From Rhodospirillaceae bacterium UBA4468 (GTDB taxonomy: Bacteria > Pseudomonadota > Alphaproteobacteria > Rhodospirillales > Casp-alpha2), in assembly GCA_002389385.1 (NCBI GenBank), contig DGOK01000128.1:1-16882 (forward strand): a stretch of DNA of 16,882 bases, in the 5' to 3' direction. The position numbers and the translations under genes were made by a program. Positions within the stretch are counted from its first letter, which is position 1. The number at the start of each line of letters is the position of its first letter. This document shows positions 1-7,023 of the stretch, piece after piece. Under the pieces are notes generated by a model, which had not been told where the DNA came from, did no database searches, and worked only from the letters and a program-made list of their open reading frames with translations.

Positions 1-815
1 CCACGGGTATCTCTACCCGCCGATCCTGCTTCTGAGCGGAAACACCAGGTCATCGCTGTGAAGCGCTTGGGAAGCTCCTCTTCATCAACAATATTATCTG
101 CAATAATGTTGGTCAATGGAACTTCGGCTGTTGGGATAAGCCAGTACCCATCTGTTGTCTTGAATAGGTCTTCACCAAACTTTGGCAATTGCCCGGTGCC
201 AAACATGGTCTTGTCATTGACCAGTGCGGGAGGATTGATTTCGGTATAGCCGAACTCACCCGTATTGTGATCAAGCATATATGCAGCCAAAGCACGCTCC
301 ATGCGAGCTAGTCCACCCGAAAGCATCACGAACCTGGCGCCGGCAAGCTTTGCAGCGATTTCAAAATCCATCATACCTAAGCTCTCGCCAAGATCGACAT
401 GATCCTTCGGCGTGAAATCAAATGCACGAGGCTCACCGATGCGACGGACTTCAACGTTGCAGTCTTCGGTTTTACCGTCTGGCACTTCATCAAAAGGCAA
501 GTTAGGCAAGCCGGCCAATGCATCAGTTAATTTCGTAGATGCTTCGGATGCCTCAGCCTCAATAGCAACCTGAGCGTCCTTAGATTGCGAGACCTGCGCC
601 ATCACATCTGACGCATCTTCACCTTTGGATTTCAGCATACCAATTTGCTTGGAAAGCGAATTGCGTTCTGTCTGGAGCTCTTGCGCACGCGTCTGCGCAT
701 CACGCCTTGCCGCATCAAGCGCCAGTATAGCCGGTGACTGCGGATCTAAGCCGCGTCTTGCCATACCTGCATCGAATTCATCCGGATTATCTCTGATCCA
801 CTTAATATCAAACAT
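1..815 (-). CDS. serS: seryl-tRNA synthetase, 3' end outside window
   Basis: Charges tRNA-Ser with serine in the cytoplasm. About 271 of the roughly 425 residues usual for the family are present, running off the left edge. The N-terminus reads MFDIKWIRDNPDEF, and the next 100 residues form the long charged helical arm that binds tRNA (for example RDAQTRAQELQTERN and KSKGEDASDV). The class II core follows with FVMLSGGLARMERAL, the TxEVPLTN motif, and motif 2 (CFRSEAGSAGRDTRG) at the cut. ATG is at 815-813, with AAGGA about 12 nt upstream. tatC would normally lie directly upstream on the same strand, but here an insert of about 1.9 kb with decayed genes separates them. No convincing promoter was seen, although an inverted repeat lies at 925-970. 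The identification is secure; the C-terminal part cannot be judged. Confidence 0.97.
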   Translation of the reverse strand, partial: MFDIKWIRDNPDEFDAGMARRGLDPQSPAILALDAARRDAQTRAQELQTERNSLSKQIGMLKSKGEDASDVMAQVSQSKDAQVAIEAEASEASTKLTDALAGLPNLPFDEVPDGKTEDCNVEVRRIGEPRAFDFTPKDHVDLGESLGMMDFEIAAKLAGARFVMLSGGLARMERALAAYMLDHNTGEFGYTEINPPALVNDKTMFGTGQLPKFGEDLFKTTDGYWLIPTAEVPLTNIIADNIVDEEELPKRFTAMTWCFRSEAGSAGRDTR

Positions 816-924
816 CGGGAATGATCAGTCCTTGTTGTCATGTCAATTGAGGGCGCCGTCGCCAATTGGCGAACATAGACACCCAAACCTGATATTGAGT
901 TAACATGAAATCTCGCGTCGAACA

Positions 925-970
925 CCCGTTTCGTGAAGAAACATCGTCATCCGTGCTTTCACAAAACGGG
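925..970. repeat. 13-bp inverted repeat upstream of serS
   Basis: The arm CCCGTTTCGTGAA at 925-937 pairs with TTCACAAAACGGG at 958-970, 12 of 13 positions, across a 20-nt loop. No T-run follows on either strand, so it is not a standard terminator. It lies 110 nt upstream of the serS start and could form a hairpin in a long serS leader or be a binding site. The function is unknown. Confidence 0.55.
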
Positions 971-1015
971 CAAGCGGCCTAAACGGGAATCTACTCGATA
1001 TAACACGAGCGTCGA

Positions 1016-1087
1016 CATCCCCGCGAACGCGGGGACCCAGCATGTATATTCATAGAACTAGGTTCCCGCTTTCGCGGGAATAACGAG
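1016..1087. repeat. inverted pair of REP-like palindromes
   Basis: Two GC-rich palindromic units face each other. Unit 1 is at 1016-1040, with core CCCCGCGAACGCGGGG. Unit 2 is at 1058-1087 on the opposite strand, with core TTCCCGCGAAAGCGGGAA. Aligned in the same orientation, 20 of 25 positions agree, from the CAT/TAT end to the CCCAG/CCTAG end. Each unit folds on itself and the pair can fold into a larger hairpin. This resembles dispersed REP/BIME-type elements of proteobacterial genomes. It lies just beyond the broken end of the Ada/AlkA remnant. The remaining sequence between 816 and 1114 shows no gene. Confidence 0.7.
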
Positions 1088-1114
1088 AGAAAATAATGCG
1101 CACTTTACCACAAG

Positions 1115-1674
1115 CTATTTAGCTTTTCGCCTCAACGCTGACGGAGGCCGATTATATAGATCTCGGAAAGCCGCATTGAACCAACACAAACTGGAAAATC
1201 CGGATTGAAAAGCGATCTCGGTAATGGGGAGTTTCGTGTCATTCAACAAACGTTTAGCGCGCTGCAACCGGAACGTCATCGCAGTTTACAAGGGGCTCGC
1301 CCCCATGTGACGCTGAAATAAACGGGATAACTGTCGCGCTCCCATCCCAAGCTTTATTGCCAGCGATTCTGTCGTACCATTGTCCAGCGCCCCCTCTTCG
1401 ATTAAACAAAGTGCTCGTTCCACTGTCGTTTTCGTGCCCTTCCATGCCGGAGAGAACGGCGCCGTTTCAGGACGGCAGCGTAAACATGGGCGAAAGCCCG
1501 CTTGCTCAGCTGCGGCAGCACTTTGGTAATATGTAACATTTTTAGATAAAGGCTGCTTTACAGGGCATACCGGGCGGTGTAAATCTTAGCCGTTTTGACA
1601 GCCGTAAAGAACATCCCGTCAAATGCCGGGTCTCGCTGATACCTTGCTGTTTCGCATGTTTCAAAATCAAGCAT
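1115..1674 (-). pseudogene. decayed Ada/AlkA-type alkylation repair gene, N-terminal half
   Basis: The remnant becomes visible only when two frames are joined. From ATG 1674 the first frame reads MLDFETCETARYQRDPAF, then DGMFFTAVKTAKIY. A one-base loss near 1577-1580 follows, and the second frame continues RPVCPVKQPLSKNVTYYQS, AGFRPCLRCRPETAPFSPAW. This is the Ada zinc/methyl-acceptor domain. The shift falls exactly on the Cys expected after IY, the position equivalent to the methyl-acceptor Cys38 of E. coli Ada; the other three Cys remain. An AraC-type helix-turn-helix domain comes next (VERALCLIEEG, LAIKLGMGARQLSRLFQRHM, RAKRLLNDTKLPITEIAF, FNAAFRDLYNRPPSALRR), broken by TAA at 1286-1288. 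The frame ends at TAG 1115-1117 with no glycosylase or methyltransferase domain, so at least half the gene is missing. The RPETAPFSPAWKG signature suggests the AlkA fusion type rather than Ada proper. It is almost certainly non-functional and is divergent from the DMT gene. Confidence 0.9.
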
Positions 1675-1792
1675 GTCTCAATTTACGAAATTGCAACGGC
1701 AAGGTCGAGGCACCTCAGATGATGACGTTCGATTCTGGGGAGTCGTCATTCGCTCAATAACGCTATATCAAGAGTCTCAATTCTAGGAATTC

Positions 1793-2704
1793 ATGATGCG
1801 CATGACGGCTCGAGATTGGTTACTGCTTTGGGTGCTCTCCGTTCTTTGGGGTGGCGCATTCTTTCGCTGCCGTTGCAGTTAAAGAGGTCCCACCCCTGAC
1901 ACTTGTCCTGTGCCGCGTTGGCATTGCCGCGCTCATTCTATTCGTCTTCATCAAATTCAAAGGAGAGCAGATTCCACTTGGCTGGTCATTCCTGTCGATA
2001 TTCATGATGATGGGGTTCTTTAACAACCTCATCCCGTTCAGCCTTCTATTTTGGGCGCAGACAGCCATACCGAGCGGCTTGGCATCCATTCTCAATGCAA
2101 CAACGCCGATCTTCTCCATCGTTGTTGCGCATTTCCTGTTATCTGATGAGAAGATGGCGGCCAACAAGATAGCTGGTGCTGTTCTTGGATTTGCAGGGGT
2201 CGCGGTATTGTTTAGCGGTGATGCGTTATCAGGGGTAAGCATATCAACACTTGGTATTCTCGCCTGCCTCGGCGCCGCATTATCTTATGGTTTCGCGAGT
2301 GTGTTTGGTCGACGTTACAGAACACTTGGGATCACCCCAGTATTGGTGCGTTGGGTCAATTATCAGCAACAACGATCATGATGATCCCGATTGTCATGTT
2401 CTTTGATCAACCATGGACACTGACAATGCCCGGCACTGAAACGATTGGGGCGATTGTATCCCTAGCTGTTGCATCGACAGCGCTCGCATATCTGATCTAT
2501 TTCCGGGTGCTCGTGTCAGCGGGTGCCGTGAATGCAGCATTGGTCACCCTTCTCGTCCCGCTTACTGCGATTTTTTTGGGCACAGTATTTCTAGATGAGG
2601 AATTGGCAGTCCGACATTACGTCGGCATGGCCTTGATTTTGGTCGGATTAATTGCGGTTGATGGACGATTAATGGCACGTATTAGAAACAAACCTGCACA
2701 TTAA
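1793..2704 (+). pseudogene. EamA/DMT-family exporter with two frameshifts
   Basis: Members of this family are inner-membrane exporters with ten helices built from two EamA repeats. The start is ATG 1793, with TAGGA 5-8 nt upstream (MMRMTARDWLLLWVLSVLWG is the first helix). The reading frame changes near 1862: the first frame ends within GGAFF, and the next frame takes over with FAAVAVKEVPPLTLVL. It changes back near 2350, where ITPVLV is followed by GQLSATTIMMIPIVMFF. The total span is 912 nt, or 304 codons, so the two shifts cancel in length. Alignment to the usual WGGSFFF pattern suggests a two-base loss at the first site and a one-base loss at the second. The remaining residues are conserved, including the C-terminal VTLLVPLTAIFLGTVFLDE, so decay is recent or the indels are sequencing errors. 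Its stop overlaps the tatC stop. Confidence 0.88.
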
Positions 2705-3510
2705 GTCGCCGTCCCATCATCTTCTTCATCATCAAGGCGTTGGGCACGTTTCTTTTCTGTCATGCGCGCCGCAATGATTGAGATTTCGTAGAGAATAATA
2801 ATAGGAATAGCCAAACCGATCTGACTAACCGGATCGGGAGGCGTCAAAATAGCTGCTGCAATAAATGCACAAACAATTGCGTACTTGCGCTTTGCAGCCA
2901 AACCGTCAGCCGTAACAAGGCCCGCCCGCGCCATTAGTGTCAGGACGACCGGCAATTCGAAGCTAATACCGAATGCAAAAATCAACCGCATCACCAACGA
3001 GAGATATTCGTTAACTTTGGCTTCCAATTGGATCGCTAATTGGTCATCACCACCAACTGTTTCGAAGCCAATAAAGAACTCCCATGCGACCGGAAGGACA
3101 TAATAATAAACCAGCGCGCCACCAGAAAAGAACAAGATCGGCGTCGCGACAAGGAACGGCAAGAATGCCGACTTCTCATGCTTATAAAGACCGGGTGCGA
3201 TGAACATCCAGATTTGCGCTGCGATGAATGGGAAACCAATAAACATCGCTGCAAAGAAAGACACTTTAACGTAAGTGAAGAAGGCTTCATGCAGCGCCGT
3301 AAAGATCAATCGACGTTCACGGCCACTCTCATAGAAGACATCAGCAAGGGGTTGGACTAAAAACCCGTAAATCTGAGCAGAGAAGTAAAAGCAGATCATA
3401 AACAAAATGACGAGCGCTATGACCGACCATAACAAGCGCGTCCGAAGTTCAATCAGATGCTCAAGCAACGGCATTTTTGACTGATCGCCAATATTGTCGT
3501 CTTTTGCCAC
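2701..3510 (-). CDS. tatC: Sec-independent translocase subunit TatC
   Basis: Polytopic inner-membrane receptor of the twin-arginine pathway, which recognises the RR signal peptide and exports folded proteins together with TatA and TatB. The protein has 269 residues, normal for the family. The cytoplasmic N-terminal signature MPLLEHLIELRTRLL is at 13-27, followed by six hydrophobic segments at roughly 27-46, 75-101, 116-140, 170-195, 208-224 and 230-248. The conserved loop FTALHEAFFTYVKVSFF is at 70-86 and FELPV is at 184-188. The last 20 residues form a charged acidic cytoplasmic tail. It starts 2 nt after the tatB stop, so the two are probably translated together. Its TAA lies in a TTAA palindrome at 2701-2704 shared with the stop of the convergent DMT gene. 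It is intact. Confidence 0.98.
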   Translation of the reverse strand: MAKDDNIGDQSKMPLLEHLIELRTRLLWSVIALVILFMICFYFSAQIYGFLVQPLADVFYESGRERRLIFTALHEAFFTYVKVSFFAAMFIGFPFIAAQIWMFIAPGLYKHEKSAFLPFLVATPILFFSGGALVYYYVLPVAWEFFIGFETVGGDDQLAIQLEAKVNEYLSLVMRLIFAFGISFELPVVLTLMARAGLVTADGLAAKRKYAIVCAFIAAAILTPPDPVSQIGLAIPIIILYEISIIAARMTEKKRAQRLDDEEDDGTAT

Positions 3511-3512
3511 CG

Positions 3513-4022
3513 CTAAGCGTCCTTCTTGTCTTGATCGTTGACGGACGCAGGCTCTTTTGCCTTCTCAGGCGGAGGCTCGGCAACTGTCTCTGGTTCAGGC
3601 GGTGTAAACGTCATCGCTTCGTTGGGGTCAGGAAGCCCTACCTTGGCATCATCTTCGGCCTTGGCGTCTTCTTCGACTTTATTAATATCTTTCGAGAAAT
3701 CTTCCGTGGCATTGGTAAGATCGCCTTCAAAGCTACGCATGTCATTCATTTCACGCGAAAGGTCGCCATCAGGATCAATTGAATTTTCAATGGATTTGCG
3801 GAGATCACCACCCGTTTGGGCCTCAATCTCATTACGCATATCAGCAAGCTCGGTTTCGCGGACAATGTCGTCCAGGCCACCTTGGAAATCACGCGCCATG
3901 CCTTTGACCTTGCGGATAGCACCGGTCACAGTTTTTAAAGCACGCGGTAAATCCTTAGGGCCGACAACAATCAGCGCCGCAACCGCAACAAGGAATAATT
4001 CCTGCCAGCCGATATCGAACAT
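3513..4022 (-). CDS. tatB: Sec-independent translocase subunit TatB
   Basis: Single-pass membrane partner of TatC in the twin-arginine signal-recognition complex. ATG 4022 (MFDIGWQELFLVAVAALIVV) is preferred because a GAGG site lies 9 nt upstream and because family members begin MFDIG. An upstream ATG at 4040 would add six atypical residues and has no ribosome site. The mature form has 169 residues: a transmembrane helix at about 5-20, the GPKDLP hinge, an amphipathic helix (RALKTVTGAIRKVKGMARDF) and a long acidic, proline-rich tail that varies in the family. It ends with TAG 2 nt before tatC, so UAG acts as a stop in this genome. It sits between tatA and tatC in the standard order. Confidence 0.97.
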   Translation of the reverse strand: MFDIGWQELFLVAVAALIVVGPKDLPRALKTVTGAIRKVKGMARDFQGGLDDIVRETELADMRNEIEAQTGGDLRKSIENSIDPDGDLSREMNDMRSFEGDLTNATEDFSKDINKVEEDAKAEDDAKVGLPDPNEAMTFTPPEPETVAEPPPEKAKEPASVNDQDKKDA

Positions 4023-4083
4023 GGCGGTTGACCTCATCAAACACTAAACGAAAATGCCGGCCCACATAGGAGCCGGCGATGAA

Positions 4084-4338
4084 TCAGCTACCGGCGGCTT
4101 TGTCTTTTTCTTCACCGCGCGCAGCAACAGTTTCTGCTGCGTCTGAATCGAGCTTTTTCTTCTCGGTTGTATCAGATTCTTCTTCGGTCCCAGCGTCCTC
4201 TTCCTTCATGCCTTTTTTGAAGGATTTCAGACCTTTACCGAAATCGCCCATAAGACGAGAGATTTTACCGCCACCACCAAAGAGCACCAAGACTACCACT
4301 AGAACGATAAGCCAATGCCAAATACTAAACGCGCCCAT
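4084..4338 (-). CDS. tatA: Sec-independent translocase subunit TatA
   Basis: Pore-forming or membrane-thinning subunit of the twin-arginine translocase, which oligomerises around TatBC during export. The protein has 84 residues. MGAFSIWHWLIVLVVVLVLF is the membrane helix, GGGGKI the hinge, then the amphipathic helix ISRLMGDFGKGLKSFKKGMK, and finally a charged Glu/Lys-rich tail. ATG is at 4338-4336, with a weak GGGA about 10 nt upstream. It is 61 nt ahead of tatB on the same strand and 211 nt after scpB. That larger gap contains a GC hairpin at 4426-4445 and an AT-rich stretch with TATAAG just upstream of tatA, so tatABC may have its own promoter in addition to read-through from scpB. It is intact and of normal length. 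Confidence 0.97.
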   Translation of the reverse strand: MGAFSIWHWLIVLVVVLVLFGGGGKISRLMGDFGKGLKSFKKGMKEEDAGTEEESDTTEKKKLDSDAAETVAARGEEKDKAAGS

Positions 4339-4425
4339 ATGAAACTATCCCATTCGCTGTCTTATAAAATTTTCTATTGCCCAGTGCCGTTTTATCCAAC
4401 AGCGCATTCCTTTTGAAACATGACA

Positions 4426-4445
4426 ACGGCGCCCTTAAGCGCCGT
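4426..4445 (-). terminator. GC-rich hairpin between scpB and tatA
   Basis: On the minus strand ACGGCGC pairs perfectly with GCGCCGT around the loop TTAAGG. It lies about 105 nt past the scpB stop and 90 nt before tatA. Only a short T-poor stretch (TGTCATGTTTC) follows, so as a rho-independent terminator it would be weak. It could be a partial terminator or an RNA-processing hairpin separating scpAB from tatABC. Confidence 0.35.
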
Positions 4446-4549
4446 CCCCTCCTGAGAGCCGTAGATTTGCGGTTAAGCCCCGATATTGCAAGGTTTTTAT
4501 CGCTAAGCCAGTGCAATAGCAGTGTTGTACAGATCAGAGGTAAAAACAG

Positions 4550-5467
4550 TTACCCACGTCTATCATCAGGATCAAGCGGCTCGGCAGGTTCTTCATTAAC
4601 CTCGCTCAATGCATCCTTGGGCAGAGTGTCCTCTTCATCACCGGTTTCATCGTCTTCTTCGTTCACGCCGAACATGTCCGCCGTGGCGCGGTAAGCATTG
4701 ATTGCAGGCGATGCGTCAATCAAGCCAGCAGCCTTCAATTCGTCGACGCCAGGGAGCTCACGGATCGTCTCGAGACCAAAGTGATCAAGGAACGAGTCCG
4801 TTGTTCCCCATTGCAAAGGACGTCCAGGTGTCTGACGACGTCCACGAGGTTTGATCCATTCTTCCTCCATCAGCACGTCGAGCGTACCTTTGGAAATACT
4901 CACACCACGAATTTCCTCGATCTCAGCACGCGTTACAGGTTGGTGATACCCAACAATAGCAAGTGTTTCGATCGCTGCGCGGCTGAGTTTACGGGCAACT
5001 TCAACTTCTTTATTCAGGTAATCCGCTAATTCAGGAGATGTCCGGAATGCCCACGATGCCCCTGATCGTACAAGATTGACGCCACGATCCGCATAAATCA
5101 GACGCAGCGCCTTAAGCAGACCTTTAATATCCGCGTCCTCTGGTAACCGGTTCGCAAGAACGCGCTCAGTCAACGGTTCAGCAGATGCAAAGAGCAAAGC
5201 CTCCATGATCTTGAGATACTTATTCCAGGTCTCAGGATCGACGGTTGGCTCGTCGTCACCAGTGGCCTCAAAAGCGTCATCACCGTCTACATCATCGGCT
5301 TCAGCCTCAACGACCTCTTCGGTGTCATCAGCGTCCACATCAGCAGCTTCTGTCATACCCTCAGCTTCAGCCACTTCCATCTCGGCAGCTTCTTCTGTTT
5401 CCGTTTCGTGTGCAGCGGCTTCAGCTAATTCATCATCGTTCGCGTGTTCGACCATAGATGGTTCCAT
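4550..5467 (-). CDS. scpB: segregation and condensation protein ScpB
   Basis: Winged-helix kite subunit that dimerises and, with ScpA, bridges the SMC heads in the condensin complex on the nucleoid. The protein has 305 residues. The conserved core runs from about residue 81 (WNKYLKIMEALLFAS) through two winged helices containing SRAAIETLAIVGYHQPVTR, EIRGVSISKGTLDVLMEE and RQTPGRPLQWGTT, to the FGLETIRELPG segment. Before it lies an unusually acidic stretch of about 80 residues made almost entirely of Asp, Glu, Ala and Val, and another acidic tail closes the protein. ATG 5467 is only 3 nt after the scpA stop, so the two are likely translationally coupled. ATG at codon 5 is an alternative start. 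The core is intact; the acidic arm is long compared with family members of about 200 residues. Confidence 0.96.
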   Translation of the reverse strand: MEPSMVEHANDDELAEAAAHETETEEAAEMEVAEAEGMTEAADVDADDTEEVVEAEADDVDGDDAFEATGDDEPTVDPETWNKYLKIMEALLFASAEPLTERVLANRLPEDADIKGLLKALRLIYADRGVNLVRSGASWAFRTSPELADYLNKEVEVARKLSRAAIETLAIVGYHQPVTRAEIEEIRGVSISKGTLDVLMEEEWIKPRGRRQTPGRPLQWGTTDSFLDHFGLETIRELPGVDELKAAGLIDASPAINAYRATADMFGVNEEDDETGDEEDTLPKDALSEVNEEPAEPLDPDDRRG

Positions 5468-5470
5468 TAG

Positions 5471-6289
5471 TTATTCAGGCTCAGTAGAGGCCCTTGAATG
5501 TTGTTGTCCTTGTAAGAAGATAGGGCCAAACGATCCCGATTGACGGATCGAAACCTTACCTTCTTTCGCCATTTCCAAGCTTGCCGCAAACGTCGATGCC
5601 ACGGCCGACCTTGTCAGCAACGCGCCCTTTAGATCATCTGGTAAAAACGACCAAAGGTTTTGCCAATCGGGCGTTCCACCAACCAACCTGCGCAACCGCA
5701 TCAAGGCATCTTCAACTGTATAAATTTCGAAGACTTCGATTTGCATCGGCTCATGTGCATTTTTACGGCGTTGTTGATCACCATAGGCTTTCAACAGGTC
5801 GTACAACGTCGCATCAAGAATTTCGACTTCACGTGGTTTGAAGCGCTCGGGTTGTCCGCGCCCCATGAAATCCCTGCCGAGACGCAGGCGGTCGATAAGG
5901 GCTTGTCCAGAATTCTGCATCGCCTGCAAACGGCGTAATTGGTATTGCAGCGCCGAGGCCATCTCTTCGCCGCTTGGCTCTTCTTCGGTGGTCATATCAG
6001 GGAGCAGCAAGCGAGACTTCAAGAAGGCAAGCCAAGCCGCCATCACGAGGTAATCAGCAGCTAATTCAAGGTTATGCTTTCTGGCTTCTGCAACAAAGCC
6101 TAGATATTGATCGGCAAGCTGTAAGATTGAGATATGGACGAGATCAACCTTTTGATCTCGTGCCAGCTGCAATAACACATCAATCGGTCCTTCAAATCCA
6201 TCAAGATCGACAACAAACGAGCCCACAACGGGGCCCGCATCGTCTTCAGTGTTGACGGGACTCAGGTCAAATTCTAAGATTTCGGCCAT
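5471..6289 (-). CDS. scpA: segregation and condensation protein ScpA
   Basis: Kleisin subunit that links the two SMC heads and binds a ScpB dimer, needed for chromosome segregation. Visible family marks are the N-terminal FVVDLDGFEGPIDVLLQL and KVDLVHISILQLADQYL, LAADYLVMAAWLAFLKSRLL (the helical part that binds the SMC neck), and a C-terminal winged-helix region ending in VSIRQSGSFGPIFLQGQ. ATG 6289 gives 272 residues, with AAAGG about 12 nt upstream. An in-frame TTG at 6316 would overlap the end of the M50 gene and is less likely. It sits between the M50 protease gene (19 nt gap) and scpB (3 nt gap). It is intact. Confidence 0.95.
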   Translation of the reverse strand: MAEILEFDLSPVNTEDDAGPVVGSFVVDLDGFEGPIDVLLQLARDQKVDLVHISILQLADQYLGFVAEARKHNLELAADYLVMAAWLAFLKSRLLLPDMTTEEEPSGEEMASALQYQLRRLQAMQNSGQALIDRLRLGRDFMGRGQPERFKPREVEILDATLYDLLKAYGDQQRRKNAHEPMQIEVFEIYTVEDALMRLRRLVGGTPDWQNLWSFLPDDLKGALLTRSAVASTFAASLEMAKEGKVSIRQSGSFGPIFLQGQQHSRASTEPE

Positions 6290-6308
6290 TACAGTCGGGT
6301 GCCTTTCA

Positions 6309-7004
6309 TCAACCAAGCCCTACCAAGGCAAGTATCAGATCTTGGATATAGCTTGCCGGCGCGATGACTAGCCATCCAGAAACGTCTAAATCAAGCCCAA
6401 TTATGCCACCGATCCACGGCAGTAAAAAGATGGCGCCAAGAATAATGAAAATACTGGTTCGTTCGAGCTTCACCAAATAACGCCCGATCGACCACGGTAA
6501 CAAACCGACGGCGACCCGGCCACCATCTGAAGGCGGTATAGGTAACATATTAAATACTGCCAATAAGGCATTGATCCACAATGCATTTCCAAGATTATAG
6601 GCCACCCACTCGCGAACATCGCCGTCAAGATAGAACAAGCTATAAAATCCTGCCGCCGCAATCGTTGCCAAGATCAGGTTCATTGCTGGCCCAGCTGCAG
6701 CCACTAAAATCATATCCCGCCGCGGGCTATTGAGCCGACTAAAATTGACAGGAACGGGCTTTGCGAATCTGAACATCATCTTTCCCCCACTCGCCAGCAA
6801 TAGCATGCATGGGATGATAATTGTGCCGTAAGGATCGATATGCCTGAGTGGATTGAATGAAACCCGTCCAAGCTCTTTGACTGTCGGGTCACCAAGTTTC
6901 ATCGCGGCCCAGCCATGCGCCGCCTCGTGCAATGTGATCGCTAAAAGGATCGGTATCGCCCATACGGAGATCGTGTAACCAACAGTGATGTAATCAATAT
7001 CCAT
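6309..7004 (-). CDS. site-2 protease family (M50) intramembrane metalloprotease
   Basis: Multi-pass membrane zinc protease, 231 residues, of the short class without a PDZ domain. The zinc ligands are in HEAAH at residues 26-30, inside the first hydrophobic segment. The third ligand is in NMLPIPPSDGGRV, with Asp at about 160; relatives usually have PLDGG, so the Ser before Asp is a mild departure. Other family marks are ELGRVSFNPLRHIDPYGTI and SPRRDMILVAAAGPAMNLIL. ATG 7004 has AAAGGA 6 nt upstream. It lies between nagZ (19 nt) and scpA on the same strand. The substrate is unknown, and the operon position next to scpAB does not reveal one. Short M50 proteins beside scpA are seen in several phyla. 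Confidence 0.93.
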   Translation of the reverse strand: MDIDYITVGYTISVWAIPILLAITLHEAAHGWAAMKLGDPTVKELGRVSFNPLRHIDPYGTIIIPCMLLLASGGKMMFRFAKPVPVNFSRLNSPRRDMILVAAAGPAMNLILATIAAAGFYSLFYLDGDVREWVAYNLGNALWINALLAVFNMLPIPPSDGGRVAVGLLPWSIGRYLVKLERTSIFIILGAIFLLPWIGGIIGLDLDVSGWLVIAPASYIQDLILALVGLG

Positions 7005-7023
7005 AAACGTCCTTTAGGCGTGC

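Noticed and set aside
1016..1087. Possible CRISPR repeats
   Set aside because: There are only two units, in opposite orientation and self-palindromic, with no regular spacers and no cas genes.
1254..1445. Short minus-strand open frame as an independent small gene
   Set aside because: It is the wrong frame of the Ada/AlkA remnant. The homologous residues lie in the neighbouring frame.
4325..4516. Small minus-strand frame upstream of tatA
   Set aside because: It overlaps the tatA start and a GC hairpin, has no ribosome site and shows no recognisable residues.
5205..5543. Ser/Ala-rich plus-strand frame opposite scpB
   Set aside because: It is the antisense shadow of the Glu/Ala-rich acidic arm of ScpB. 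It has no ribosome site and no family resemblance.
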